A stretch of 64,000 bases of DNA, taken from JABDMH01 sp965223165. GTDB taxonomy: Bacteria > Bacteroidota > Bacteroidia > Chitinophagales > Saprospiraceae. The number at the start of each line of letters is the position of its first letter. The first letter of the stretch is position 1. The position numbers and the translations under genes are program-made. Location of the stretch: assembly GCA_965223165.1 (NCBI GenBank), contig CBDCVQ010000020.1, forward strand, positions 1,674,001 through 1,738,000. The letters run 5' to 3'. Of this stretch, positions 43,770 through 52,258 are shown piece by piece. The notes below the pieces were generated by a model. It was not told the DNA's origin. It did no database searches and saw only the letters and a list, made by a program, of their open reading frames with translations.

Positions 43770-43777
43770 TATATTTG
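43770..43777 (+). promoter_or_regulatory. Putative -7 box for the GGGP-synthase gene
   Basis: TATATTTG fits TAnnTTTG, 88 bases before the GTG start, in a 243-base gap that otherwise shows no gene. No -33 match. Confidence 0.35.
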
Positions 43778-43865
43778 AAATGATGGTGTCGCCAAAGCGC
43801 ATGATGCAAACCCCGGTCGCCTTTGAGGGACCAGTTTAATCCACCGGAAAATCCTCTGACCACAG

Positions 43866-44612
43866 GTGTCTATTCATGACTCAATTATAGTAGCTAAGCA
43901 GGAAGGCGCAAAGAAATTTGCCATGCTCATCGACCCGGACAAGGTGCGGATGCACCAGATGGACGAACTGGTGGATCGGGCCGTTGCCGCCAGGGTCGAC
44001 TACTTTCTGGTGGGTGGGAGCTTGATCGTCAACGATCTGTTGGATCATTGCCTCGAGCATATCAAGGATCGATGCAAGATTCCCCTGATCCTGTTCCCCG
44101 GCGATTCCTATCAGCTTTCTTACCGGGCGGACGCCATTTTGTTTTTGTCGTTGATCAGCGGCCGCAATGCAGAGTTGCTGATCGGTAAGCATGTTATTTC
44201 CGCCCCCTACCTCAAGGTATCTCCGCTGGAGGTACTCTCGTGCGGCTATATGCTGATTGATGGTGGAGTGCCGACCACCGTCTCGTATATGAGCAATACT
44301 CGCCCGATACCTCACGACAAGGATGATATTGCCGTCTGCACCGCGCTAGCGGGCGAGATGCTGGGCCTCAAGCTCATGTACCTTGATGCAGGTAGTGGAG
44401 CCCATCGGCCGGTATCACCTGACATGATTGAGGCGGTAAGCGGAGCCGTGGACCTTCCTGTGATTGTGGGTGGAGGCATACAAAGCCCTGAGCAAGCCCT
44501 CGTGGACGTTCGCGCCGGAGCAGACATCATCGTCGTAGGCAATGCCATCGAGAAAGACCAGACATTAATTGAAGAAATCGCCGATGCCGTTCACTCTGTC
44601 TCCCCTGTTTAG
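43866..44612 (+). CDS. Geranylgeranylglyceryl/heptaprenylglyceryl phosphate synthase family
   Basis: 248 residues, TIM barrel: MLIDPDKV near the N-terminus, DYFLVGGSL, LILFPGDSYQ, MYLDAGSGAHRPVS and the phosphate-binding VGGGIQSPEQA. It joins a polyprenyl diphosphate to glycerol-1-phosphate. Bacteroidota carry such group II enzymes, with product and role poorly known. GTG start at 43866; the next in-frame ATG cuts into the barrel. The 3' end overlaps the next gene by 29 bases. Confidence 0.88.
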   Translation: MSIHDSIIVAKQEGAKKFAMLIDPDKVRMHQMDELVDRAVAARVDYFLVGGSLIVNDLLDHCLEHIKDRCKIPLILFPGDSYQLSYRADAILFLSLISGRNAELLIGKHVISAPYLKVSPLEVLSCGYMLIDGGVPTTVSYMSNTRPIPHDKDDIAVCTALAGEMLGLKLMYLDAGSGAHRPVSPDMIEAVSGAVDLPVIVGGGIQSPEQALVDVRAGADIIVVGNAIEKDQTLIEEIADAVHSVSPV

Positions 44613-47355
44613 GGGTCTCACACTGACTGTTCTGACGCTGTGCCTTTGCGCCTGCCAGGGGTTTGCCCAACAATTTGGAGGCCTAGCCCCGGGAATTGAC
44701 TGGCGTCAGATCAACACCGATACCTGTCGCATCATATTTCCCCAAGAGCTGACCGCGGAGGCACAACGCGTGGCTAATGCCGTACATTATCTCCGGGGGC
44801 AGACGGTGGATGACATTGGAGACCGATCGTTTAAGATTGATATCGTTCTCAACAATCAATCTACCATCGCCAACGGCTCGGTGTCCCTGGCTCCGTGGAA
44901 ATCTCATTTTTTGACCACCCCGCTGCAAAACAACTTTGCGCTGGGAGCGGTGCCTTGGCTGGATCTTCTGGCGATCCACGAGTACCGGCACGTGACGCAA
45001 TTGTCTACCATGCGTCGCGGGATCACCAAGGTGTTATACTTTCTATTTGGACAGGAGACCTGGTCGGGCGCATCCAATCTATCGGTGCCGGACTGGTTTC
45101 TAGAAGGTGATGCCGTCTGGGTGGAGACCACCATGTCAAAGCAAGGCCGCGGTCGCACTGCCAACTTCCTAAAAGGTTATCGGGCACTGGCCCAGGAGGG
45201 CAACCTCTTTCCCTATCGCAAGGCCAGAAATGGCTCCATCAAGGACTATGTGCCCGATCACTATCGCCTCGGATATCTGATGCTCAAGCATGGCCATGAA
45301 AACTATGGTGCCAACTTTTGGAAGGAGGTATTGGCAGATGGCTCTTCCTTCAAGGGTCTTTTCTATCCTTTTTCACAGGCCATGAAGGCCCGATCTGGCT
45401 TGACCACGGCCGCATTCTACGACGAGGTGATGAAAAGCGAAGGGGAAGTATGGACGGCGGCGACCCCGGATCCTGATGCCACGGAGGTCTTTCCCCAAGC
45501 GCTGCGTACATTTACCAATTTTCTCTATCCGGTGCCGGTGGAAGGCGATGAGCTGATCTATTTCAGTCAGAGTTTTGACCGCATCGGAGCATTTTATCGA
45601 TACGACCTCCGCACGGATCAGCGCACCGAGTTGGTCAAGAGAGGCTTGTCGATTGAGTTTTATTACGGATATAACCAGGGGCGCCTTGCTTGGGCCGAAC
45701 TGACCACCGACCCTCGCTGGATTGAGACAGACTACAGCAACATCATCCTCTATGATTTGAGCAATCAACGCCGCAGAAAAATCACGAAAAAAGGCAAGTA
45801 CTTCTCGCCCCAGCCCAATCGTACCGGCACGGCCATCGTGGCAGTCCATCAGGGGGAGTCGGCCCAAAGTGATCTGGTGATCATTGATGTGGCGTCCGGT
45901 ACGGAGTCGCAAAGGCTGGCTAACCCCCAGCGCTGGGTATATACCTTTCCCAAATGGAGCCCGGCAGAGGACGAGATCATCGCTGCGGTAAGAAACGGAC
46001 AGTCTGAGATGGCCATCGTATCGGTCTCGGTGACAACGGGCCAGCCGACGGTACGGGTCCCCTTTGCCAATGTATTGATCGGGGCGCCTTGGGTGACCGA
46101 CGACGCGATCTACTACAGTGCTTCGGGGGGAGATGTGGAAAACATCTTTCGCTACGATAAGACCACGGGACTCAGTAGGCAAGTCACGTTTGAGGGCAAC
46201 GGAGCATTTAATCCGGCAGTGTCGGGGCAAGACTTGTATTATGTCGCTTTCTCGTCGATGGGTCATTTCATCAAGACCAAGCAAATCACTGCCACGGCAC
46301 CTCAGCGATCCGCAGGCACTAGTGGCGCTCCCACGCCCAAATCCTATAGCCGAGACATCGTGCAAGAGATCCCAGATCGCACCTTTACCACCACGAGCTA
46401 CCCAGAGCTGGCTCACGTCTTCAATTTTCACACCTGGGGATTTGACTTTGATGATCCGTTGGTGACCTTGCGTGCCTTGTCCAACAATGTGCTCAACAAT
46501 GTAGAGATGTCGGCTGGGGTCAATTACAACTACGACACAGAAATATTCTCTCCGTTTGCCCGGGTGACCCTATCCACTTTTTATCCGGAGATCTCGCTGG
46601 AGGCCAATACCCTGATCCGAAAGGCCGTCATCGAGCGAATACCGAGAAAGTGGCGGGAGACCAATGTGGTGGCTTCTATGGCCAGCCGCCTTAACCTGAG
46701 CTCGGGCATCTATCGGCGACAGTTGATCCCCGCCGTCGGCATGGTACGGACCTTGGCCAAGGGTGACGAAGTGGACTCTAAACTCACCTCCGCATTTGCC
46801 CAGCTTCGATTTGTCAATCAAAGGCTGACGGCGCGCAAGAACCTCTTTCCTCGCCTTGGGCAGTTTATCGAGGTCGGTCTGTCGGAAGCCCTGGATGCCT
46901 TTCAAGCCCGCCAGTATCGGCTTAGGTCTGCCCTGGCCTTGCCGGGTGCGGGGCCCAATCACAGCTTGATCCTGCATGCGGACTATAAGAAGGATCTGGA
47001 AGATGGCGACTATCCCTTTACGGCCGGACTGAGTCAGCGAGGCCTGGGCGTTGTGCCCGCCGACGAGATATGGCGACTGAGCGCCAACTACCATTTACCC
47101 TTGGTCTACCCCGACTGGGGCTTTGCCGGTCTCTTCTATATCTACCGGGTGCAGGCCAATCTCTTCTACGACTACACCTACGCCACGATGACGGGATCGT
47201 CCGTCGGAAGATCTTCGACTGGAGTGGAGGTGATTTTCGACCTCAACCTGGTCAATGCCACCAATGCCACCCTGGGCGTTAGATTTGCCCACGCGATTGA
47301 TGGCACGACTAATCGACGACTTGAGGTGTTCACCCCCGTATACCGCTTTGAGTGA
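44584..47355 (+). CDS. Outer-membrane gluzincin-like protease fused to propeller and barrel
   Basis: 923 residues from ATG 44584 (a TTG at 44569 is also open). Signal peptide or lipobox (LTLCLCACQGFAQ). N-terminal peptidase-MA-like domain: LLAIHEYRHVTQ (HExxH, H132/H136) and WFLEGDAVWVET (third ligand E174), so zinc ligands are intact. A beta-propeller with TolB-like strands (about 285-590) follows and a C-terminal beta-rich region (about 630-923) that looks like an outer-membrane barrel, ending TPVYRFE. I infer a surface or periplasmic metalloprotease anchored in the outer membrane. Its stop overlaps the rsgA ATG. Confidence 0.72.
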   Translation: MPFTLSPLFRGLTLTVLTLCLCACQGFAQQFGGLAPGIDWRQINTDTCRIIFPQELTAEAQRVANAVHYLRGQTVDDIGDRSFKIDIVLNNQSTIANGSVSLAPWKSHFLTTPLQNNFALGAVPWLDLLAIHEYRHVTQLSTMRRGITKVLYFLFGQETWSGASNLSVPDWFLEGDAVWVETTMSKQGRGRTANFLKGYRALAQEGNLFPYRKARNGSIKDYVPDHYRLGYLMLKHGHENYGANFWKEVLADGSSFKGLFYPFSQAMKARSGLTTAAFYDEVMKSEGEVWTAATPDPDATEVFPQALRTFTNFLYPVPVEGDELIYFSQSFDRIGAFYRYDLRTDQRTELVKRGLSIEFYYGYNQGRLAWAELTTDPRWIETDYSNIILYDLSNQRRRKITKKGKYFSPQPNRTGTAIVAVHQGESAQSDLVIIDVASGTESQRLANPQRWVYTFPKWSPAEDEIIAAVRNGQSEMAIVSVSVTTGQPTVRVPFANVLIGAPWVTDDAIYYSASGGDVENIFRYDKTTGLSRQVTFEGNGAFNPAVSGQDLYYVAFSSMGHFIKTKQITATAPQRSAGTSGAPTPKSYSRDIVQEIPDRTFTTTSYPELAHVFNFHTWGFDFDDPLVTLRALSNNVLNNVEMSAGVNYNYDTEIFSPFARVTLSTFYPEISLEANTLIRKAVIERIPRKWRETNVVASMASRLNLSSGIYRRQLIPAVGMVRTLAKGDEVDSKLTSAFAQLRFVNQRLTARKNLFPRLGQFIEVGLSEALDAFQARQYRLRSALALPGAGPNHSLILHADYKKDLEDGDYPFTAGLSQRGLGVVPADEIWRLSANYHLPLVYPDWGFAGLFYIYRVQANLFYDYTYATMTGSSVGRSSTGVEVIFDLNLVNATNATLGVRFAHAIDGTTNRRLEVFTPVYRFE

Positions 47356-48302
47356 TGCAGGAAGCTATGGTCACCAAGAGTACCGGTAGTTGGTATGGCA
47401 TTCGGTCCGGAGAGGGCAAAGAATACGAGGCGCGCATCGTCGGTAAGTTTCGGCTTGGCGAGCTCAACCTGACCAACCCGGTGGCCGTCGGAGATCATGT
47501 CAAATTTGAGGTCGAGGATGAATCGGAAAGTCGTGCGCTGATTAAAGAAATTCTCCCCCGTCGCAACTACGTCGTGCGTCAGTCTCCTCGCAAACGCCAT
47601 CAGCTGCACCTGCTGGCCAGCAATATCGATCAGGCAATGCTAGTGATGACTATCGTTGAGCCAACCCTCAAGCAGGGTGTCATCGACCGGTTCTTAATCA
47701 TGACGGAGCCCCATGACATCCCCACGATGATCGTCTTTAACAAAGCGGACCTGCTGCGTGAGGAAGACTTGGAACTGTACGAGTACCTGGATGCCGTCTA
47801 CGAGGCGATCGGGTACTCGGTCTACCTGACCTCAAGTATCGACGGCACGGGAGTAGACCAAGTCAGGGAAGCCCTTCGGGCAAAGATCACCTTGATCAGT
47901 GGCCAAAGCGGTGTGGGAAAGTCCACCTTGATCAACGCGATTCAGCCCGGTCTCGATCTCCGCACCGCGGAGCTCTCCGACTACACAGGCAAGGGTCAGC
48001 ACACCACCACCTATGCCGAAATGTTTGCCCTTGATGACGGATACATCATCGACACACCTGGCTTCAAGACTTTGTCCTTCAACAATCTCGAGCCGATGGA
48101 TGTGGCACACAATTTTCGTGAGTTCTTCTTGCTCAGCAGTGACTGCCGCTATCCCAATTGCACCCATAGAAACGAACCCAACTGTGCCGTCAAAACCGCA
48201 CTCGAAAACGGTGAAGTCAGCGATCTGCGGTATAGTAACTATCTCAAAATCTTGGAAGAAATCGAAGAGCAGAACTATTGGGAGCGACACAAGGATCTCT
48301 GA
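47355..48302 (+). CDS. rsgA: Ribosome small subunit-dependent GTPase RsgA
   Basis: 315 residues. OB-fold N-terminus, then a circularly permuted GTPase: NKADL (G4) before GQSGVGKSTLIN (G1) and DTPGF (G3), and the zinc finger in CRYPNCTHRNEPNCAV. It checks late maturation of the 30S subunit. ATG at 47355 overlaps the upstream stop (TGATG); an ATG four codons later is an alternative. Confidence 0.94.
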   Translation: MQEAMVTKSTGSWYGIRSGEGKEYEARIVGKFRLGELNLTNPVAVGDHVKFEVEDESESRALIKEILPRRNYVVRQSPRKRHQLHLLASNIDQAMLVMTIVEPTLKQGVIDRFLIMTEPHDIPTMIVFNKADLLREEDLELYEYLDAVYEAIGYSVYLTSSIDGTGVDQVREALRAKITLISGQSGVGKSTLINAIQPGLDLRTAELSDYTGKGQHTTTYAEMFALDDGYIIDTPGFKTLSFNNLEPMDVAHNFREFFLLSSDCRYPNCTHRNEPNCAVKTALENGEVSDLRYSNYLKILEEIEEQNYWERHKDL

Positions 48303-48422
48303 ATTTTTTGGCAGAAGTGTGGGAGTGCTGCCAGAACCTTTCGGACGGATTTTCATAATTTGAACCAACGCATCACCACCAAAAACCAACTACGTCACCG
48401 AATTCAAACCAGCTGAATACCC

Positions 48423-48941
48423 ATGACACTAAAAGAATTCTTTGATCTGCTGGCTGCTAACCCCGAGATCTTGATCTTTTTCTTCATTGCCTGCCCACTG
48501 ACTGCCTTGCTCAGTAGTTGGCTTGGCCGGGGAGATGGTCATATTAGCCCCTGGAAATACCTGTACTCGACCCTCGTCTATCTCATCTGTATCCCGGGCA
48601 TATTTGCCGTCACGCTTAATATCTATCTTTTCCTATTTGAGCGTCAAAGCATCTTTGATGCGGACATCTGGACGCAGGTGCTGCCCATTATTTCGATGAT
48701 CGTGACACTATTGCTGATTCGAAAAAATGTGTCTTTTGATCAAGTGCCGGGGTTTGGTAAAATCCACGGCCTGATGCTCATCATCGGCGCCATCCTTATG
48801 CTAATGTGGCTAATAGACCGCACGCACATTATCGCGATCACCTTTATACCCTTTCAGCAGGTGATCCTGGCCTTCTTGGTGTTGCTTGCCATTGCCATGA
48901 TCGGATGGTGGCGAATGTCCGGCAGCGATGCCGAAGCCTAG
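48423..48941 (+). CDS. Small integral membrane protein
   Basis: 172 residues with about five transmembrane segments (roughly 15-35, 45-75, 85-100, 112-130, 140-160) and short charged loops (RGDGHISPWKYLYST). I do not recognise the family. Transcribed alone; its TAG stop is the left boundary of the first mscL-flanking element. Confidence 0.68.
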   Translation: MTLKEFFDLLAANPEILIFFFIACPLTALLSSWLGRGDGHISPWKYLYSTLVYLICIPGIFAVTLNIYLFLFERQSIFDADIWTQVLPIISMIVTLLLIRKNVSFDQVPGFGKIHGLMLIIGAILMLMWLIDRTHIIAITFIPFQQVILAFLVLLAIAMIGWWRMSGSDAEA

Positions 48942-48994
48942 TAGATCTTCGCATTAGACATTAGAATAAAACAACAATTAATGCGAAACGCTAC
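48941..48994. repeat. Inverted-repeat element flanking mscL, copy 1
   Basis: 54 bases: GTAG, TTCGCATTA (48948-48956), 22 bases, TAATGCGAA (48979-48987), CTAC. The 9-base arms are perfectly inverted. It sits between the convergent membrane-protein and mscL genes and could stop transcription from both sides, though it has no T run. Confidence 0.75.
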
Positions 48995-48999
48995 CAAGC

Positions 49000-49437
49000 C
49001 TAGTTCTTCTTCAGGAGATCACGGATCTCGACCAATAACTCTTCTTGGGTAGGCCCAGCAGGCTCGGGTGGTGGGGCCTCTTCCTCTTGCGCCTTCTTGA
49101 TCTTATTGACGTTTTTGACGATCAAGAATAGCATAAAAGCCATAATTAAAAAGGCAATCAAGGCATTGAGAAATAGGCCATAACCCAGCGCAATGCCTCC
49201 GGCTTCTCTTATCGCCTGGATAGAAGCCATGTTGACACCGGCTGTATCGGCCGGCTCCTTGAGCACGACAAATAGATTGCTAAAATCGGGGCTGCCCAAC
49301 AGCGAAGAGACGATGGGCATTACGATATCATCCACTAGGGATTTGACGACGGTGCCAAAGGCTGCACCGAGAATAAAACCAATGGCCAGATCGAGCATGT
49401 TGCCCTTCATGGCAAATTCCTTGAATTCCTTGATCAT
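49000..49437 (-). CDS. mscL: Large-conductance mechanosensitive channel
   Basis: 145 residues. N-terminal amphipathic start (KEFKEFAMKGNMLDLAIGFILGAAFGTVVKSLVDDIVMPI), a periplasmic loop, second membrane helix (LFLNALIAFLIMAFMLFLIVKNVNK) and a charged C-terminal bundle. Opens at high tension to save the cell from lysis. The gene is flanked on both sides by the same inverted-repeat element. Confidence 0.96.
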   Translation of the reverse strand: MIKEFKEFAMKGNMLDLAIGFILGAAFGTVVKSLVDDIVMPIVSSLLGSPDFSNLFVVLKEPADTAGVNMASIQAIREAGGIALGYGLFLNALIAFLIMAFMLFLIVKNVNKIKKAQEEEAPPPEPAGPTQEELLVEIRDLLKKN

Positions 49438-49464
49438 AGATTTTGTGTAGTTGGTTTCTTACTG

Positions 49465-49519
49465 GTAGTAGAGCTTCTTCGCATTAGAATTAGCTACAAG
49501 ATTTAATGCGAAACCCTAC
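49465..49519. repeat. Inverted-repeat element flanking mscL, copy 2
   Basis: 55 bases, same orientation as copy 1: GTAG, TTCGCATTA (49478-49486), 17 bases, TAATGCGAA (49504-49512), CTAC. Both copies share TAGTAG before the left arm and AAC(G/C)CTAC after the right arm. Confidence 0.75.
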
Positions 49520-49744
49520 TTGGTAAGATAAGGAATTCAAGTTTTTGCCATCCGGGTGCGACTGCAGTTTTCAACGCAATCTATAACCCAGCCATTTATC
49601 ACCGCAAAGGACGCAAAGGTTTCGCTAAGGCCGCCGAGTCCATTAGGTCGGTAGCCGCAGGATCTACATCCTGACTGCGGCAACACCCGATAGCTCTTTG
49701 GATAGGCGCGCTCGGACCCTATCAACCGTTATGGCCAAGTGGTG
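49520..49744. other. Gene-free region between mscL and aconitase
   Basis: With the element before it, 307 bases without a gene. It holds a short tandem of CGCAAAGG (near 49603-49618) and a strong hairpin at 49654-49681: GCCG, CAGGAT, loop CTAC, ATCCTG, 4-base bulge, CGGC. The hairpin lies downstream of aconitase and may serve as its terminator or be another intergenic repeat. Confidence 0.5.
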
Positions 49745-52009
49745 TTACTTGTTTTCTTCGCGGATCTTATTCAGTGCGCTTCCGGCTCTCACCCAGTCGA
49801 TCTGTGCCTGATTGTATGTGTGATTGACCTTGAACGTGTCAGTAGTACCGTCGGAATGATGCAGTACGATGGTCAATGGCACTCCCCGTTGCATCTGATC
49901 GAAATCGACAATATCAACCGTGTCGTCTTGACGCACTTTGTCGTAGTCGGCCGGATCGGCAAAGGTGAGGGCCAGCATACCTTGCTTTTTGAGGTTCGTC
50001 TCATGGATGCGCGCGAAACTCTTGACGATCACCGCTTTGACCCCCAGAAACCGTGGCTCCATGGCAGCATGCTCCCGTGACGAGCCTTCCCCGTAGTTTT
50101 CTTCGCCAAACACGACCGTGCCAATGCCTGCGGCCTGATAGGCCCGAGCGGAGTCAGGTACGGGCATGTACTTGTCCTCCACGTAGTTGATCACGTTGTT
50201 GGCCTCCTCATTGAAGTAGTTGATCGCGCCGATAAAGCAGTTGTTGGAGATGTTTTCCAGGTGGCCTCGAAACTTGAGCCAGGGTCCAGCCATGGAAATG
50301 TGATCGGTGGTGCATTTGCCCTTTGCCTTCAGCAAGATCCGCATGCCCATCACTTGATCGGCGGTGATCACCTTAAAGGGAGTGAGCAACTGCAGTCGGT
50401 TACTGGTTGGATCTACGGTGACTTCTATGTCTTGGCCGTTCTCTGCGGGTGCCTGAAAACCGGCATCCTCGACATCAAATCCGTTGGGTGGCAGTTCGAT
50501 GCCTTCCGGTGCTTCCAGCTTGACCGATTGGCCTTGGTCATTGGTCAGGCTATCGGTGAGCGGGTTAAAGGACAGTGATCCACCCATGACCATGGCGGTC
50601 ACGATCTCAGGAGAGGCCACGAATGCGTGCGTCTGTGGATTGCCATCGTTTCTCTTTGAGAAGTTTCGGTTGAAGGACGTAATGATCGAGTTCTTTCGAG
50701 AGGGGTCATCCGTGTGACGCGCCCATTGTCCGATACAGGGGCCACAGGCGTTAGCCAGCACCACGCCCCCAATATCTTCAAACACTTGCAGGACGCCGTC
50801 TCTTTCGACCGTGTACCGTATCTGCTCGGAGCCGGGTGTCACAGTAAATTCGGACTGCACGGATAGGCCTTTGTCCTTCGCTTGCTGCGCCAAGGATGCT
50901 GCCCGGGTCAGGTCCTCATAGGAGGAATTGGTGCAGGAGCCGATCAGTCCGACTTCCAGCTTTTCGGGATAGTCATTGTCTTTGACCGCGGCCGCAAATT
51001 TGGAAATGGGCCAGGCCAGATCGGGCGTGTATGGTCCATTAATGTGTGGTTCTAAGGTGGACAGGTCGATCTCAATGACCCGGTCAAAGTACTTTTCCGG
51101 ATCCGCATAACACGCCGGGTCACCGGTCAAATGCTCGGCTACGGCGTCCGCCATATCAGCGATGTCGGCTCGCTCGGTGGCGCGCAGATAGCGACTCATC
51201 GATTGGTCGTACCCAAAGGTGGAAGTCGTGGCCCCAATCTCCGCACCCATGTTGCAGATCGTGCCCTTGCCTGTACAAGACAGGGATTCGGCCCCCGGGC
51301 CAAAGTACTCCACGATGGCACCCGTGCCACCTTTCACGGTCAAGATTCCGGCGACCTTGAGTATGACATCCTTGGACGATGTCCATCCACTCATTTGTCC
51401 GGTTAGCTTTACGCCGATGACCTTCGGCATTTTCAGCTCCCAGGGCATGTCTGCCATCACATCGACCGCGTCGGCGCCACCCACACCGATGGCCACCATG
51501 CCGAGACCACCCGCATTGGGCGTATGCGAATCCGTGCCGATCATCATGCCCCCCGGAAAGGCATAATTTTCCAAGACAATCTGATGAATGATCCCGGCAC
51601 CGGGCTTCCAGAAACCGATGCCATACTTATTGCTCACATCTGATAGAAACTGGTACACCTCGGCATTGACATCATTGGCCGTTTCCAGATCGGCGGCGGC
51701 ACCTACTTTGGCTTGGATCAGATGGTCGCAATGTACGGTACTGGGCACCGCGACTTTGTCTTTGCCGGCCATCATAAACTGGAGCAGAGCCATCTGTGCA
51801 GTAGCGTCCTGCATAGCTACGCGATCCGGGGCAAAGAAAACGTAGTTCTTGCCACGCTCGTAAGCCTGTAGCGGCGATTCGACATGGAGATGCGAATACA
51901 AAATCTTCTCGGTCAGTGTCAGGGGTCTGCCGAGGACCGTACGGATCTCTTCAATCTTGCCTGGTAGGTTGTCATAAAAGGATCGGATCATGTCTAAATC
52001 GAATGCCAT
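49745..52009 (-). CDS. acn: Aconitate hydratase
   Basis: 754 residues, mitochondrial-type aconitase. The [4Fe-4S] ligands are seen in GSCTNSSYED and ANACGPCIGQW; substrate-site blocks TDSHTPNAGGLGM, GMQILLxAKGKCTTDHIS-like and GSSREHAAMEPRFLG are present. It isomerises citrate to isocitrate in the TCA cycle. Transcribed alone from a 249-base gap in which I see no clear promoter. Confidence 0.96.
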   Translation of the reverse strand: MAFDLDMIRSFYDNLPGKIEEIRTVLGRPLTLTEKILYSHLHVESPLQAYERGKNYVFFAPDRVAMQDATAQMALLQFMMAGKDKVAVPSTVHCDHLIQAKVGAAADLETANDVNAEVYQFLSDVSNKYGIGFWKPGAGIIHQIVLENYAFPGGMMIGTDSHTPNAGGLGMVAIGVGGADAVDVMADMPWELKMPKVIGVKLTGQMSGWTSSKDVILKVAGILTVKGGTGAIVEYFGPGAESLSCTGKGTICNMGAEIGATTSTFGYDQSMSRYLRATERADIADMADAVAEHLTGDPACYADPEKYFDRVIEIDLSTLEPHINGPYTPDLAWPISKFAAAVKDNDYPEKLEVGLIGSCTNSSYEDLTRAASLAQQAKDKGLSVQSEFTVTPGSEQIRYTVERDGVLQVFEDIGGVVLANACGPCIGQWARHTDDPSRKNSIITSFNRNFSKRNDGNPQTHAFVASPEIVTAMVMGGSLSFNPLTDSLTNDQGQSVKLEAPEGIELPPNGFDVEDAGFQAPAENGQDIEVTVDPTSNRLQLLTPFKVITADQVMGMRILLKAKGKCTTDHISMAGPWLKFRGHLENISNNCFIGAINYFNEEANNVINYVEDKYMPVPDSARAYQAAGIGTVVFGEENYGEGSSREHAAMEPRFLGVKAVIVKSFARIHETNLKKQGMLALTFADPADYDKVRQDDTVDIVDFDQMQRGVPLTIVLHHSDGTTDTFKVNHTYNQAQIDWVRAGSALNKIREENK

Positions 52010-52224
52010 AGCGCTATTGATTTTGATGTTGCCAAATGGGTCCGCAAAATAAGATATTATCTCTTTTTGGTCGGGCCACTAAGGTGCTCATTTCCACCAC
52101 ATAAGAAACAAAAGGGGTGCCCGAAAGTTGGCTGTGGAGAGCTCCTTGCGGGCCGCTTGGATGCGGATTGGATCGGAACGCCATCCTGCGGCCGGATGGA
52201 AAGTTGGGCGGGCCGGGAAGTTGC

Positions 52225-52244
52225 CGGATCTTTGTCGGTCCGGG
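52225..52244. terminator. Hairpin downstream of the S9 peptidase
   Basis: CCGGA (52225-52229) pairs with TCCGG (52240-52244), with GGAA/TTCC outside it. The 52010-52258 gap between aconitase and the peptidase is GC-rich and otherwise featureless. Confidence 0.3.
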
Positions 52245-52258
52245 CCTTCCGAGGTTGA

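Noticed and set aside
43681..43863. 60-codon minus-strand frame
   Set aside because: Arginine/histidine-rich with no pattern; spans the likely promoter of the GGGP-synthase gene.
45373..46431. 352-codon minus-strand frame
   Set aside because: Antisense to the gluzincin/propeller gene; arginine-rich product without pattern.
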